From NCBI RefSeq assembly GCF_002915175.1, contig NZ_NXEJ01000008.1:655096-719095 (forward strand): DNA of 64,000 nucleotides, in the 5' to 3' direction. The stretch is from Agrobacterium rosae (GTDB lineage: Bacteria > Pseudomonadota > Alphaproteobacteria > Rhizobiales > Rhizobiaceae). The notes under the pieces were generated by a model. It had not been told where the DNA came from and ran no database searches. It saw only the letters and a program-made list of their open reading frames with translations. The stretch's first letter is position 1. Each line of letters begins with the position of its first letter. The translations under genes and the position numbers were made by a program. Below are positions 35,601 through 44,909 of the stretch, one piece after another.

Positions 35601-37430
35601 CTATTGCAGGGGCGGAAATTGTTTCGCAATTGCTCTGACTTCATCAGCCCACGCGTGGCGCGCTTCCGCCGTAGTCAAGTTGTGATCGGCGTTTGCGATA
35701 TAGACGATCCGAGGACTTCCATATCGGCTGCTTAACAACCGCCCACGCGGACCGAAATTGGTCTCCAGCATGGCTGCCCCAACATCACCATCCGTATAGA
35801 CGATCGACATACGTGTGTCGTTGGCAACAATGGCTTTGAAATCTTGGGAAAGCGTATGAAAACGCTGAGATAGGAACGGGAAGCGCACCATAATCGGCGT
35901 TGTGAACGAAACCGCTTTTGCCGCAATCATCGCCCACATATTGACGATACCGTTTCTGATACGCACATCGCCACGCAGCACCCTGCGCCAGAAACCACCA
36001 CAGAAAAGTTTCGCCCCATAGCTTGCCAGTGGCTGCCGGGAGGAAACCAACAGAGCTTCGACATCGGCATCGGCAGGAATATAGAAATCGAACACGTTGA
36101 CGGGCACGACACCACTGAAACGCTTGTCCTTCACCCCGCCCTTGAAAGCCGCCCAGCCGCCACTGCACCGGCCCGTGACAACGACCGGGAAAAGCTGTCT
36201 TTCTTCCAGAAAATCCATAGCGACACTGATATCTGCAAGCTGTCCGTCGCCATAAATGATCTGGTTCCTTTGATCAGGAACCGGCGGACTATCCGCAATA
36301 TTGGCCATGTCGAAGCGCAAGCTGGCGATGCCGGAGCGTGCCAGATCTCTGCACAGCTTAACCGATATGCGCCCCCAGCCCGACGCACGCTCGTAACCTG
36401 TCGGCAGCACCAGAACGGTCGCGCCCTTGCGTTGCCCCTTCGGCTCGCACAAAACGCCGTAAAGGCGGCTCTGCTCGCCAAACCGTACCGGCGTTTCCTT
36501 GAAACAATCGCCAACCAGAGTGGCCGATGAAGGAACACGCCATTTGGCCTGAAGGTTTAAAGCAGTCGGAACCTTTTTGGCGAGGCTGCTTGCCCATTCC
36601 GCCAGCGTTTCGATAGCCGCCATTGGCGGCACCGAAAACAGGACGTCACTTATGAACCGGTCATAGTCTTCAAACGTCAGAGCGCGGACATCGACATCAA
36701 GTGTCTTCAAGTGCTCTGCAAATGCCGCATCGGCGGGGCGGTTTTCCTGCTTGAGCAAAAGAATGTTCGGTGCCGGTGCGTTTATTGCGGATGCAATGTT
36801 GAGTGTCCTCAACCCGGCTGTGACCGCTTCAGGTATTACCTGCTCACCCATGGTCGGGCCGGACGTGGAGCTGGCATTCAGGATTGCACCCTGATTGGCA
36901 ATTCGGCTCAACGCGACGAATTCGCGCAACCAGTGGCGACCAGACAAAGCCGGCGCTGCAAGAGCCAGGCCTGAAATGCCTTCCAACGTCTCCGCTACGC
37001 GCCACGCCATCGCGCCACCGATACCATGCCCGATGAGCAGGATCCGGTCCACTCCCGACGATTGTTTCAAAGTCCTTGCGGCTGCATCTATGGTGTCGAG
37101 CCAGATCTTCAAACCGTCGGCATAATCCGGGTGGTCAAGAGCATCCCCGGTTCCAGGATAATCGAAACGCATGCTGGCCATGCCACGTTTCGACAGCTCC
37201 ACGGCAAGCCGTTGCCAAAATTTTCGCGCGCACAGTTCCTCAAAACCCCACGAACCCACAAAAAGAACGGCAGTGTCCGTCGCGAAAGATGCGCCGTCTC
37301 GTTGAGACATATCGGCCAAGGCATCGGCGGGTCGGAAAAGGCCAACCGTATCTGCAAACGTAACGGGGTAATCAGCGGCGATCTGCACGCTCTTTCCCTC
37401 TACGACAGGCAGATTAAAATTGGCATTCAT
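35601..37430 (-). CDS. Tandem alpha/beta-hydrolase protein
   Basis: A 609-residue protein of two alpha/beta-hydrolase-like halves. In the first (about residues 45-285) the elbow is LLIGHGIGGAMAW, with Gly in the nucleophile position. In the second (about 310-600) it is VVTGRCSGGWAAF, with Cys there. Both halves carry the usual strand before the elbow (RILLIGHG; FPVVVTGRC) and a shared sequence about an FDYPGTGD/FDMANIAD step (MRFDYPGTGDALD and LRFDMANIADS). Such proteins occur in polysaccharide or exosortase clusters. Neither half shows a classical Ser elbow. It starts the exopolysaccharide-like cluster, facing the TfuA group. Confidence 0.8.
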   Translation of the reverse strand: MNANFNLPVVEGKSVQIAADYPVTFADTVGLFRPADALADMSQRDGASFATDTAVLFVGSWGFEELCARKFWQRLAVELSKRGMASMRFDYPGTGDALDHPDYADGLKIWLDTIDAAARTLKQSSGVDRILLIGHGIGGAMAWRVAETLEGISGLALAAPALSGRHWLREFVALSRIANQGAILNASSTSGPTMGEQVIPEAVTAGLRTLNIASAINAPAPNILLLKQENRPADAAFAEHLKTLDVDVRALTFEDYDRFISDVLFSVPPMAAIETLAEWASSLAKKVPTALNLQAKWRVPSSATLVGDCFKETPVRFGEQSRLYGVLCEPKGQRKGATVLVLPTGYERASGWGRISVKLCRDLARSGIASLRFDMANIADSPPVPDQRNQIIYGDGQLADISVAMDFLEERQLFPVVVTGRCSGGWAAFKGGVKDKRFSGVVPVNVFDFYIPADADVEALLVSSRQPLASYGAKLFCGGFWRRVLRGDVRIRNGIVNMWAMIAAKAVSFTTPIMVRFPFLSQRFHTLSQDFKAIVANDTRMSIVYTDGDVGAAMLETNFGPRGRLLSSRYGSPRIVYIANADHNLTTAEARHAWADEVRAIAKQFPPLQ

Positions 37431-37535
37431 CTTCCACCCTCCAATGGATGTCTAAAGCATAGAAACGAACAATGGCTCATTCACGTTAAGCAATGCTTGA
37501 TATTCTACTTGTCACAAGCAACCGTTTTTTGGTGC

Positions 37536-38801
37536 TCAGGCATTTATGTGGTTCGAATCGGGAATTTTAACAGCGGTTGCTGCAATCAGAATCTCATTGA
37601 GCTTCTGATAATAGCCTGATGCTTCTGATGTTCCCCGAAAACCATCAATGCCGGGGAAATGCGTATCCCGCTCCAGCCACCAACGGTCATGCCCTATCGA
37701 AAGAGCTCGCTCCAAAATGTCGGTAAGGCCCGTTTCCCGATCTGGATCATAACACCAGCCTGTTCCGAGGTCCCGCAAAATTTCCGGCGTGCCACCCCGT
37801 TCTGTCCCGATAACCGGAACGCCATAGGTGGCGGCCTCCATCAGAATGAGGCTTTGCGGTTCGTGCCAACGCGATGGAACGACGATGACGTCGGCGACTT
37901 TGTAAACGTCTTCCGGCGGCACAAACCCCAGAAAATGAATCGGAGCATCGCCGGCTAACGATTTCAGATGCCGCTCATAGTCTTCCCGCCCACGTCCCGC
38001 CACCAGCAACGTCGACGGCTCGGATTGCGGTAACGTCACAAATGCGCGGATCAGGTCTTCGATGCCCTTTTCTTCCGCCAAAGCTCCAAGATAGCCGAAC
38101 GTAAAACGCTCACTCGTGCTGTTTTTTCGACCCACCAACGGTGCCTGGAAAAGCGCTTCGCTGCGATTGGCGTTCAAAAGCACGTGCCAATCCGCCAGGG
38201 GTAAAACGCCATTGCGTAAAAATCGCTGACGTAGCGCATCGCTGACAGAGATCGCGGTAACCCCATCGCCTTTGCTGGACTTGATACGCGCCGTCAGAAC
38301 GCGGCATTCAAGACACGGCTTTTCGCAATTGCCGGAGCTGCGAAACATGCTCGATTTCGGGCAGAGCAAGGCGTAGTCGTGTAGATGCAGACAGAGCGGT
38401 ATCTTGAGCGCGCTGGTCGCTTCAAATATTGCGGGCTGCATTCTGGCGGAATTATGCGCGTAAACGAGGTCTACCTTCTCGCGCAGCAGCAGTTCTTTGA
38501 CGTCATTAGCCGACGTCGCACCCATCGCGCTGCGAATGTGCCAAGCCAATTTCGCCAGCTTTCCCACGGCCGGTTTGCGTGGGCCTGGCAGATAACTGTT
38601 GTGCCAGTTGATCCGCAAAACACGAATGCCGTCACTGTTGGTCGTTTCACCGGGAGGGGCGATGTGGTCACCTTCCAGACCCAGCGACAGAATGATGACA
38701 TCGTGGTAACGCGAAAGCTCTACCGCGCACATGCGTGCCACGATCTCTGCCCCGCCCTCCTCTTGAGGCGCGAATGTCTGTGCGACAATACAGATCTTCA
38801 T
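37536..38801 (-). CDS. GT4 family glycosyltransferase (paralogue A)
   Basis: A 421-residue GT-B retaining glycosyltransferase. The N-terminus MKICIVAQTFAPQEEGGAE holds the first Rossmann strand and sugar-acceptor loop, and the C-terminal donor site is seen in FGYLGALAEEKGIEDLIRAF and VPSRWHEPQSLILMEAATYG (EX7E-type). A four-Cys insert (CPKSSMFRSSGNCEKPCLEC) may bind metal. It is closely related to the gene at 41381 on the other strand, over its whole length. It should add a sugar to a lipid-linked repeat unit; donor unknown. Confidence 0.85.
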   Translation of the reverse strand: MKICIVAQTFAPQEEGGAEIVARMCAVELSRYHDVIILSLGLEGDHIAPPGETTNSDGIRVLRINWHNSYLPGPRKPAVGKLAKLAWHIRSAMGATSANDVKELLLREKVDLVYAHNSARMQPAIFEATSALKIPLCLHLHDYALLCPKSSMFRSSGNCEKPCLECRVLTARIKSSKGDGVTAISVSDALRQRFLRNGVLPLADWHVLLNANRSEALFQAPLVGRKNSTSERFTFGYLGALAEEKGIEDLIRAFVTLPQSEPSTLLVAGRGREDYERHLKSLAGDAPIHFLGFVPPEDVYKVADVIVVPSRWHEPQSLILMEAATYGVPVIGTERGGTPEILRDLGTGWCYDPDRETGLTDILERALSIGHDRWWLERDTHFPGIDGFRGTSEASGYYQKLNEILIAATAVKIPDSNHINA

Positions 38802-38893
38802 CGGTTTCGCTTTTTCTCCATCACGCATTCCTCGTCCGGCAAAGCCGTGGGAGCTGTTCAGGCCATCTTATTTCAGCAGGAGTAAACATAGCA

Positions 38894-39973
38894 TCAAAGA
38901 CCGTTTACCGCGCGAAGCAGAGCATCAGCGCTTCTATCCCAAGAAAACTTAAGTGCACGCGCATGACCGCGTGCGATCATGGTGGATCGGATGTCTGGAT
39001 TTGCCGCGAGGTGCTCAATGCACCGGACGATATCATGAGCATTGTTTGGATCGAAATAGAGCGCCGCATCGCCACAGACTTCACAGGCCGGCTCTATGTT
39101 TGATGACAGTACCGGACAACCCAGGAACATGGCCTCGAGAGGCGGAATACCAAAGCCTTCATAAAGGCTTGGGAAAAGCAGGGCAGCGGCATTTGCATAA
39201 AGTGCGACAATCTCTTCGTCGGTCAGGCGTCCGGTAAATATGACCTGATCGGCTCCTACGCTGTCGCTTTGGCTTTCCTGCGCATCTTCCTTGAAAACAC
39301 TCGATGCCGCAGCGCCCACCACCACGAAACGCGGAGCATTGTCAGCCATGATGCCAATTGCCTCGACAGCCCGCAGGATATTCTTGTTTGGCGTTGGGGA
39401 GCCGACGAACAGCACATAGGCATTTGATGTCAGATTCAAACGTTGCAACACCGTATCGTCAGGTGTGACGGATGCCATGTGTTCGCAGCTATTGGGAATG
39501 ACCGAGATATTTTTTGCGCCGATCGTCTGCGCCAGTTCCCGTTTGGAAAATTCCGAAACAGTCGCGATATGACCTCGACGCGCGAGCAGATGTCCAAGCG
39601 AGCCGTGCACGAAGCGATAGGCACGCGAGAAGTTCTCCGGCGTGCGAAAAATCATGGCGTCGTGGATGACGGTCAGGCTTTTCCCATGCAGGACCGGTCC
39701 ACTGTTGCAGAGATTGATCAGGCGACCGTGGCGGGACGCTGCAAAAAGTTGGGTCTGTTCCCAGAGATGACCCGAGAGACTGCCGACATGACGCTGTTCG
39801 ATGACAGACAGCTTCATATCCAGCGATGCATCTTTGGGTGCCAGCAAAACCCACTCATCCGTATTGTTTGTCGATGCGAGATGCCGGTCCAATGCTTTGA
39901 CGATTTCCCGCGCAAAACGCTGAACGCCGCTGGTTTTCTGGGTCAGAAACCGTCCGTTGATAAAGTTGGTCAT
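38894..39973 (-). CDS. GT4 family glycosyltransferase
   Basis: A 359-residue GT-B enzyme beginning MTNFINGRFLTQKTSGVQRF (the SGVQRFAREIV loop is typical of mannosyl- or rhamnosyltransferases). Donor site: FVGSPTPNKNILRAVEAI, then LLFPSLYEGFGIPPLEAMFLGCPVLSS with the EGFGIPPLE signature. The start overlaps the stop of the next GT gene (39970-39973, ATGA on the minus strand), so the two are translationally coupled. Confidence 0.87.
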   Translation of the reverse strand: MTNFINGRFLTQKTSGVQRFAREIVKALDRHLASTNNTDEWVLLAPKDASLDMKLSVIEQRHVGSLSGHLWEQTQLFAASRHGRLINLCNSGPVLHGKSLTVIHDAMIFRTPENFSRAYRFVHGSLGHLLARRGHIATVSEFSKRELAQTIGAKNISVIPNSCEHMASVTPDDTVLQRLNLTSNAYVLFVGSPTPNKNILRAVEAIGIMADNAPRFVVVGAAASSVFKEDAQESQSDSVGADQVIFTGRLTDEEIVALYANAAALLFPSLYEGFGIPPLEAMFLGCPVLSSNIEPACEVCGDAALYFDPNNAHDIVRCIEHLAANPDIRSTMIARGHARALKFSWDRSADALLRAVNGL

Positions 39974-41076
39974 GCGAACCTGCGGCTTTCAGCAGACCAG
40001 TTGTCCACAATGTGATGATAAAGCTGCATGAGTTCTTCGTTCGTCCGCTCGCTTCTGTAGCGCTGCATGAAACGCTCATAGCCAGCCGCGCCCATTTGCG
40101 CCCAGCCCTCGGAACTGCGTGACGCAATGGCCGCAGCAAGCGCCTTATGATCACCCGGGGGAAAAAGAACACCGGTTTTACCGTCACTCACCACCGATTG
40201 CAGACCTCCGACCGCCGAGGCGATGACGGGTTTGCGTGAACGCATCGCCTCGAGTGCCACAAGTCCGAAACCTTCCCACCGCGATGGCATCGCAACGACG
40301 TCGCAAACGGCCATATGGCCAGCAATATCCTCGGCCGATCGCCATCCCAGCAATTCGACATTGGCTGGCAACGTCTGCGTCAGATCATTCTTTGTCGTGA
40401 CATGCGCTCCGATGACGCGAAACACCGCCTTGTCCTTCAGTTCCGCTGCCGCTTGCAAGAGAATATCGACGCCCTTTTGCCGGTCCAGCCGTCCGACGAA
40501 CAGCACTTTTGTGCGCGTGTCGAGCCATTCGGTCGGCGTAGCCACCGGAAGCTGTGACGATATTCCGTTTTCGATGACGATCATCCGCTCGGCTGAAATC
40601 CCTGCTTTCAGGCCCTGCTCATATTCGTAACCCGATATTGCGACGATCTTGTCTGCAAGCGGGGAAAGAATACGCTCGGCCCACCGGGCAGGATGACGCA
40701 AGGGGCCAAGCGTCTCCATGTCGAACACCCATCCGTGCGGGCAATAGACGACAGGCGGAAATTTGCCCGGCATCGCTCTAATTGTGCGAACGATACCTCC
40801 TGCAAGGGTGGAATGTGCGTGAACGACATCGGGCCGAAATGATCTTACCTCGTGCAGCACGGCACGCGCCAATGCTGGGAGCGCAGTGGATCGTTTCCGT
40901 CTCACGAAAGTCGCGATAGAAGAAGCCGGGGTATTTTTCAGAAAGCCTATATGGGCATCGGGTACGATAACCCTGATATTTTCAGCGCCCAGAGCCTTGA
41001 TTTGGCTTGGGACTATTTCGTTGAAATAGGTCGCTGGCCCGCCAGGCATAGTCTCAAAAACGTGCAGAATCTTCAT
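39970..41076 (-). CDS. GT4 family glycosyltransferase
   Basis: A 368-residue GT-B enzyme. It starts MKILHVFETMPGGPATYFNE, a common exopolysaccharide GT opening; the middle has VVYCPHGWVFDMETLGPL; the donor side has LFVGRLDRQKGVDILLQAA and VAMPSRWEGFGLVALEAMRSRKP (EGFGLVALE). Met at 41076 was chosen, as the longer frame gives a non-conserved head. Its end overlaps the next gene downstream, which suggests a common sugar chain. Donor unknown. Confidence 0.86.
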   Translation of the reverse strand: MKILHVFETMPGGPATYFNEIVPSQIKALGAENIRVIVPDAHIGFLKNTPASSIATFVRRKRSTALPALARAVLHEVRSFRPDVVHAHSTLAGGIVRTIRAMPGKFPPVVYCPHGWVFDMETLGPLRHPARWAERILSPLADKIVAISGYEYEQGLKAGISAERMIVIENGISSQLPVATPTEWLDTRTKVLFVGRLDRQKGVDILLQAAAELKDKAVFRVIGAHVTTKNDLTQTLPANVELLGWRSAEDIAGHMAVCDVVAMPSRWEGFGLVALEAMRSRKPVIASAVGGLQSVVSDGKTGVLFPPGDHKALAAAIASRSSEGWAQMGAAGYERFMQRYRSERTNEELMQLYHHIVDNWSAESRRFA

Positions 41077-41380
41077 GATCCACCTCATCCACGGCATTGG
41101 ATCGATGACGACCTGCCCTTTCACGGAAACTTAAATCGCAAATTTCTTAATCAAGACAGAATATTGAAATGAAAAAGAGGGAATGCTCCATTTGACTTGA
41201 TCATATTGTGCGCTATGCAACTTGAAAACGCCACTCAGCCTGTTGCACTACTCATTTTATTTTGATGCCTCTGTTAAAGACTGCGTATTTCAGCGACGCA
41301 GCGTTCAATATATTTAAATGGTTCTGAAGTCATAACTACGCGTAAAGATAAGAACACTACGCGGATAGAGGTAAGCGGAT
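41077..41380. other. AT-rich divergent promoter region between two GT operons
   Basis: 304 bases without a gene. The divergent starts at 41076 (minus) and 41381 (plus) mean both promoters lie here. The region is clearly more AT-rich than its flanks, with TTAAATCGCAAATTTCTTAA, a possible TTGACT near 41193 and a TGCGT/ACGCA hairpin near 41280-41303. No conserved operator is recognised. Confidence 0.5.
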
Positions 41381-42616
41381 TTGAAAATCTGCATCGTATC
41401 GCAAACTTTCGCTCCACAAGAGGAGGGCGGCGCGGAAATTTCCGCTCGCCTGGGCGCAATGGAGCTTGGCCAGCGTCACGATATCACCGTGCTGGCATTG
41501 GGCAAAGAGGGCGATGCCATCGCACCGCCAGGTGAAACCCGGTTGCAAGGCTGCATTCGTGTGGTTCGCCTTCCCTGGAACAACAGCTATCTACCCCTGC
41601 CTCGTAAATCATCCGCCGGTTTTTTACACCGGGCAAGCTGGCATCTGCGCACCGCCATGGGAGCCCTTTGTCCGGAACAGCTCACAAAATTTCTGGTCAC
41701 GGAAAAGTTCGATCTCATCTATGCTCAGAACTCGGCCTATATGCAGCCAGCCCTCTTTATTGCTGCCCGCAGGGCAAATATCCCCATCTGCCTGCATTTG
41801 AGAGATTATGGACTGCTCTGTCCCAAGACCAGCATGTTTCGCAATGGCGATAATTGTGAGCGTCCGTGTTTCGACTGCTCGCTTTTGACGCGGCGGATGC
41901 GTGAGATGAGAGGCGAAGGCATGACGGTCATCGCTGTCAGCGACGCTCTGCGGCAACGGTTCGTCACCAACGGCGTCTTGGAAGATGCCGACTGGCACGT
42001 GATGCACAACACAAATGCCACCGAAAATATCTATGATAGATCTCTCGTCGGCAGACGGAACACGACAGCACCGGTGTTCACCTTCGGCTATCTCGGCGCG
42101 GTGTCCCAAGAGAAGGGCGTGGACGACCTGATCCGTGCCTTCATGTCACTGCCAGACCGCGACAATGCAAAACTTATTCTCGCCGGACGAGGCCGTGACA
42201 GCGACATCGCAAAACTAAAGCGACTGTCTCAAGGTGCGCCGATCGAATTTAAAGGTTTCGTCAGACCGGAAGAAATCTACCGCGTGGCCGATGCGATCAT
42301 CGTGCCGTCCAGATGGCACGAACCGCAGAGCCGCATTCTGGTCGAAGCGCCCGTCTATGGCATTCCCGTCATCGGCACGATGCGTGGCGGCACCACGGAA
42401 ATCATACGAGAACACCAGACTGGCTGGTATTATGATCCAGACAAGCCAGAAGCGCTGTCGGAACTCTTGGCAAAAGCTCTGGCGATTGGCCAGAAACGCT
42501 GGTGGGAAAAGCGCGACGAGATTTTCCCGGGTCTTGCGAGCTTCAAAGGAACTGCCGAACAATCCGGTTACTACGGTCATTTAGAGAATATATTACTGGC
42601 CGCAGCGAGGCGCTGA
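41381..42616 (+). CDS. GT4 family glycosyltransferase (paralogue B)
   Basis: A 411-residue GT-B enzyme. MKICIVSQTFAPQEEGGAEI matches the start of the gene at 37536-38801, as do ALRQRFVTNGVLEDADWHV and VPSRWHEPQSRILVEAPVYG. It carries the same four-Cys insert (CPKTSMFRNGDNCERPCFDC). The start is TTG behind AGAGGTAAG. It lies on the plus strand alone, between a divergent GT operon and a convergent TupA-like gene. Duplication with inversion is inferred from the similarity. It likely adds the same or a similar sugar. Confidence 0.85.
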   Translation: MKICIVSQTFAPQEEGGAEISARLGAMELGQRHDITVLALGKEGDAIAPPGETRLQGCIRVVRLPWNNSYLPLPRKSSAGFLHRASWHLRTAMGALCPEQLTKFLVTEKFDLIYAQNSAYMQPALFIAARRANIPICLHLRDYGLLCPKTSMFRNGDNCERPCFDCSLLTRRMREMRGEGMTVIAVSDALRQRFVTNGVLEDADWHVMHNTNATENIYDRSLVGRRNTTAPVFTFGYLGAVSQEKGVDDLIRAFMSLPDRDNAKLILAGRGRDSDIAKLKRLSQGAPIEFKGFVRPEEIYRVADAIIVPSRWHEPQSRILVEAPVYGIPVIGTMRGGTTEIIREHQTGWYYDPDKPEALSELLAKALAIGQKRWWEKRDEIFPGLASFKGTAEQSGYYGHLENILLAAARR

Positions 42617-42640
42617 AACCGCCTCGATTGACCCTTCAAA

Positions 42641-43555
42641 TTACAGCGAACCGGTCAGAAAATGGCCTTTGGGCTGGTCTTTCCAAAATGTTCCCAGCCA
42701 TGCGTCGGTTGATGGCGGCCTGAAGGCACCAAAGCCGGAGGTCGGGCTGAACGTCATTTCCCCAAACAAGGGTCCGGACGGCCTGTCATAGAAATCGATG
42801 CGAACGAACTCGAAGCCCTGTGCCAATGTACGAGCGGCTGCCAGAATCTCATCGAGATGCGGCGGGCGCGCTAGGTCCCCTGTCTCAAGCGGATAATAAT
42901 GCCCGAAATCGAGCTTGTTCCAATGCTCGTCATAAAAGCAGCGTCGGTGGTCGCTAAAGCGCGCCGTGTCGATCTGGATGCAGGGAACATCGTTTTCAAA
43001 GCAAAAGAACTTGTAGTCTACCGGTGCCTCTCCACCCTCCCCGATAAACGGTTCAATGAAGATTTCCGGATCGATGTGATTGTACCACTCTTCCGCCAAC
43101 CGCCATGCGGTTCGCCCGTTGAGCCAGACATCACATTTCTCCTTTGCGCCAACCAGATCCTCCGGTCCGTAGACGAAGATATTGCGATCTGACCCGTGAT
43201 TGACTTTGATGACATAAGGAAACGGCAGTGGTGGGCAATCGTCAAGGTTTTTGCCCCGCCACAGCGTTGGCGTCACCCATCGTTCCCCTAGAACCTCCGC
43301 GACATGCGCCTTTACCGCAATCTTGTCGCTAAGCAGGATCAGGCGCGGATCGGACTGCGGACCTGTCCAGGCGATCTTGCGGGCGGCGAGATGCTCGTTC
43401 AATGTTTTGGGGTTATCCAGATCGGCCCATAATTTGTGATAGCGATAATACTGCAATTGCGTTGCCTGCTTGATCGGCAGGCTCTGAATGGCTGCATGGT
43501 ACAGCTTTTTGAAAATGCGGCGTCCTAATGAATGCCGGGGCTGGTCCGATGCCAT
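42641..43555 (-). CDS. TupA-like ATP-grasp protein
   Basis: A 304-residue protein resembling the TupA-like ATP-grasp family found in polysaccharide clusters. It shows YYRYHKLWADLDNPKTLNEHL, PYVIKVNHGSDRNI, the ATP-grasp strand EIFIEPFIGEGGEAPVDYKF, FFCFENDVP and RIDFYDRPSGPLFGEMTFSP, the last carrying the metal-binding Glu region. Members are thought to make an amide or ester bond on a sugar or peptide, for example adding an amino acid to a polymer. Substrate here unknown. Confidence 0.8.
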   Translation of the reverse strand: MASDQPRHSLGRRIFKKLYHAAIQSLPIKQATQLQYYRYHKLWADLDNPKTLNEHLAARKIAWTGPQSDPRLILLSDKIAVKAHVAEVLGERWVTPTLWRGKNLDDCPPLPFPYVIKVNHGSDRNIFVYGPEDLVGAKEKCDVWLNGRTAWRLAEEWYNHIDPEIFIEPFIGEGGEAPVDYKFFCFENDVPCIQIDTARFSDHRRCFYDEHWNKLDFGHYYPLETGDLARPPHLDEILAAARTLAQGFEFVRIDFYDRPSGPLFGEMTFSPTSGFGAFRPPSTDAWLGTFWKDQPKGHFLTGSL

Positions 43556-43607
43556 GGGTTCAATCGCCTTCTAAAACGAATTTGGGATATTCAGCTTACT
43601 GCCGTTC

Positions 43608-44900
43608 CTATGATCGTGATGCTCGCCAAAGCAACGTGCTCGATATCGTCGCCGTAACAAGCGCCGTGAAAAACGCGGACAGACCGGCACCGATAAAACC
43701 AAAGCTACTGATCAACAGGAAACTCATACCGATCGACAGGAGAACGCTGGATAGATTGACGAATGCATAGTGTCCGTCTTTCCGCAGGCTGTTGAGCCCC
43801 AGACCCATGAGATCCGTGCAGGAGCGGACGACGGCCGTCAGAAGCAACAGCGCGAAAATACCTTGATGCTGGCCGAGTTCAGGCATGTTCATGAGATGCA
43901 CGAGAATATTGCCGCTGATGAAAATCGCCACACCCAATCCGAAAGCAACGGCAGCGGTTTTGGTAAACTGCCAGATCATTACTTCCCGCCACTCTTTCAT
44001 GGAGCCGGTATTGTAAGCTTTGAAAAGAGCGGGAATGGCGACCTGTAAAACTGCGGTCGCTATCAATGTCTGCAACGCATTGGCAAGCGACCAATAGAAC
44101 GTGTAGACGCCGGTGAGCGAAAGCGTGAGAAGCAGCGACACGATATAGCGATCCGCATAAACCAATCCGACATTGCTTATATCGCTGATATAGATCAGCC
44201 ATGCCTTTCGCATGCGTTTTCTCACCCACCGCATCCGCATGGGGGCCTGCAAAATCCGTCTGAAAGGCCATTGCCGTAGAAAGCTGGCAAGCGCGCCAAA
44301 CATAAGAATATACCCAAGGCTCCACGCGATCATGATCGTTTCGATGTTGCGGAAAACCTCTGAGATCAACCCCAAACCGATGACGGGTAGAATCCATGAT
44401 GAGGTTCTTAGAAAGAACAGCACATTGGCCTGGCTCGACATTTCCTGTGCAATGAGCGGCACATGAATATCGCAGGAAATCGTCTCTAGCCAAACGACCA
44501 GAAGGATAAGGAAGTAAAGCGGTACCACCGCATGACCCATAAAGTGGGCTAGGATCAAACCTATTGCGGTCATCGCGGCAAGCGACGTGACAGTCACCAG
44601 CAGTCGCGTCTTTATGTACACACCGGCGACGCCGGATGTTTTTCCGCTGACGTCTCTTGCTATGAAGTAATTCAGGCCCCAGCCGAGAGCTGCCGGAGCA
44701 GCATTCACCACACCCAGCGCAAGACCATAGATGCCGGCGGCTTCGAGGCCCATGAATTTGACAATATAAAAAGACAGCGCAAAGCGCAAAACAAGCGTCG
44801 AACCGCGAAGGCCCATATTGAAGATGACGTTGATACCGGTAAGAGAACGACCTTGCAGAAACGGTATACGCATGGCTGTCCGGTTGTTGTTTTCAGCCAA
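43608..44900 (-). CDS. Wzx-type oligosaccharide flippase
   Basis: A 430-residue, about 12-helix protein of the polysaccharide-transporter (MATE/MVF-like) group. Helices include LRFALSFYIVKFMGLEAAGIYGL at the start, TVTSLAAMTAIGLILAHF, and LTAVVRSCTDLMGLGL. It should flip lipid-linked repeat units. Its family opening (GINVIFNMGLRGSTLVLRF) fits O-antigen/EPS translocases. It lies 9 bases downstream of the Wzz-like gene on the same strand, so they are probably one operon. Confidence 0.83.
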   Translation of the reverse strand: MAENNNRTAMRIPFLQGRSLTGINVIFNMGLRGSTLVLRFALSFYIVKFMGLEAAGIYGLALGVVNAAPAALGWGLNYFIARDVSGKTSGVAGVYIKTRLLVTVTSLAAMTAIGLILAHFMGHAVVPLYFLILLVVWLETISCDIHVPLIAQEMSSQANVLFFLRTSSWILPVIGLGLISEVFRNIETIMIAWSLGYILMFGALASFLRQWPFRRILQAPMRMRWVRKRMRKAWLIYISDISNVGLVYADRYIVSLLLTLSLTGVYTFYWSLANALQTLIATAVLQVAIPALFKAYNTGSMKEWREVMIWQFTKTAAVAFGLGVAIFISGNILVHLMNMPELGQHQGIFALLLLTAVVRSCTDLMGLGLNSLRKDGHYAFVNLSSVLLSIGMSFLLISSFGFIGAGLSAFFTALVTATISSTLLWRASRS

Positions 44901-44909
44901 TGTCGATCC

